From: Psilocybe azurescens | Taxonomy: Eukaryota; Basidiomycota; Agaricomycetes; Agaricales; Agrocybaceae | Length of the DNA stretch: 64,000 bases | Reading direction: 5' to 3' | Assembly (NCBI GenBank): GCA_023853785.1 | Contig: JAJIRX010000557.1 | Location: forward strand, 930,001 to 994,000 | Part shown: positions 63,401 to 64,000 of the stretch, piece after piece | How the letters are laid out: every line of letters begins with the position of its first letter | How positions within the stretch are numbered: position 1 is the first letter of the stretch | The notes under the pieces: generated by a model | What the model was told of the DNA's origin: nothing | Seen by the model: only the letters and a program-made list of their open reading frames with translations | Databases searched by the model: none | Position numbers and translations under genes: made by a program

Positions 63401-64000
63401 GCCGAGCTCATATCGACACTCCATATGCCATAAATTCCGGCTCAACGCATACCTTCCCTTCTATTGGACAACAAAGCCAAGCGCAACCGGCTGGAAACCA
63501 GAGCATGTCTGCGCTGGGCGGCTCTCCGCTATTTTATGAGCAGGGTATGGACAGCGACGACAATATCCCGCTTTCTGTAGCGAATGTGGAAGTGGCGGTA
63601 GGTATTAATGGCCTACCCTCGGGTGCCATGATGCCTATGCACACACGCACCAAATCGCAGACGGCCATCGTCGAAGACTATCTGCCCAGCGGACCCGCAT
63701 CCTCTCAATCGATGTCTAGAGTGTTCCAGCAAGGGCAAGGGCAATCATCGGCTGGTCCAAGGCAGACACACGTTTCTGAAGACACATTCCTCCGTCCGCC
63801 TGACGCCTTAGCTGCCCACAAGTTTATACTCGGTGGTGGCAGCGGTGGTGACGACGACGATTCAGGAGACGAGCAGAACCAGAAGAAGAAGAAACCTTGG
63901 TACCGCTTGAGAAGGAATCGACCGCATAGTATGGCGGGTGGTCAAGCGTCGACGCCGGATTTGGGCAAAGCCGGTGTAGACGAGGAGCTGGGAGGACTCA
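60495..64000 (+). CDS. TRP-like (flavin carrier / Pkd2-type) membrane protein, 3' end beyond the window
   Basis: Exons: 60495-60750, 60800-61303, 61352-61438, 61495-61536, 61593-62692, 62749 to beyond 64000; all phases match and the frame stays open to the edge. A signal peptide (LLSLILILIPSVVSDP) is followed by a luminal ML-like domain with cysteines and several N-glycosylation sites. About nine transmembrane helices follow (for example KIIFWSTVGLAIAYWIAVGI, CLIIFLGIIAAAIVLSVLVW and a series at 62.2-62.9 kb). The cytoplasmic tail is long and Ser/Gln/Gly-rich with basic and acidic clusters. Fungal relatives (Flc, Pkd2, TRP1) are implicated in calcium and membrane homeostasis at the cell surface or ER. 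No frame break was seen over more than 3 kb. Confidence 0.9.

Overview
The window comes from a filamentous basidiomycete, most likely an Agaricomycete. Genes are cut by many short introns, mostly 50-70 nt with GT(A/G)AGT or GTACGT donors. Several families are typical of that group: an alpha-kinase gene with an N-terminal cysteine cluster, a right-handed beta-helix membrane protein, a TRP-like channel and an NTF2-like protein of the form common in agarics. All gene models were built by eye from splice signals and reading-frame continuity, with no transcript or database support.

Layout. 1-6.9 kb: the 5' part of a large helical, possibly ATR-like protein (-), NOP14 (-) and an NTF2-like gene (+). 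6.9-12.6 kb: no recognisable gene. 12,598-19,199: a 6.6-kb DNA transposon with 128-bp terminal inverted repeats and a 7-bp target-site duplication. It carries a seven-exon DDE integrase-type transposase and an eleven-exon alpha-kinase gene, both on the minus strand. 19.2-24.3 kb: no gene, ending in a probable 3' UTR. 24.3-26.0 kb: a GATA-type transcription factor (-). 26.0-35.1 kb: the longest gene-free tract. 35.1-37.0 kb: an ING-family PHD protein (-). 39.3-48.5 kb: a cluster of housekeeping genes: a rhomboid-like protein with a CUE domain (+), eIF3d (-), IST3/RBMX2 (+) and poly(A) polymerase (-). 49.0-50.7 kb: a beta-helix membrane protein (-). 52.1-52.7 kb: a 586-bp TA-flanked MITE with a second inverted-repeat element nested in it. 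53.1-53.6 kb: a small secreted cysteine protein (+). 55.3-56.4 kb: an uncharacterised, probably tail-anchored protein (+). 58.1-60.4 kb: mitochondrial GatB/PET112 (-), head to head with a TRP-like membrane protein (+) that runs off the right edge.

The housekeeping genes cover gene expression from end to end: spliceosome (IST3), 3' processing (PAP1), ribosome assembly (NOP14), translation initiation (eIF3d) and mitochondrial Gln-tRNA formation (GatB). They are not an operon. Two pairs share short divergent promoters (94 and 134 bp).

Two cautions apply. At least 15 reading-frame breaks of exactly one base fall in or beside mononucleotide runs inside otherwise well-conserved genes. This points to residual indel errors in the assembly, so the genes are probably intact in the organism. 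The large gene-free tracts contain many short open frames that I could not tell from chance and left out.

The most novel items are the transposon carrying an apparently complete alpha-kinase and a likely single-nucleotide exon in the NTF2-like gene.
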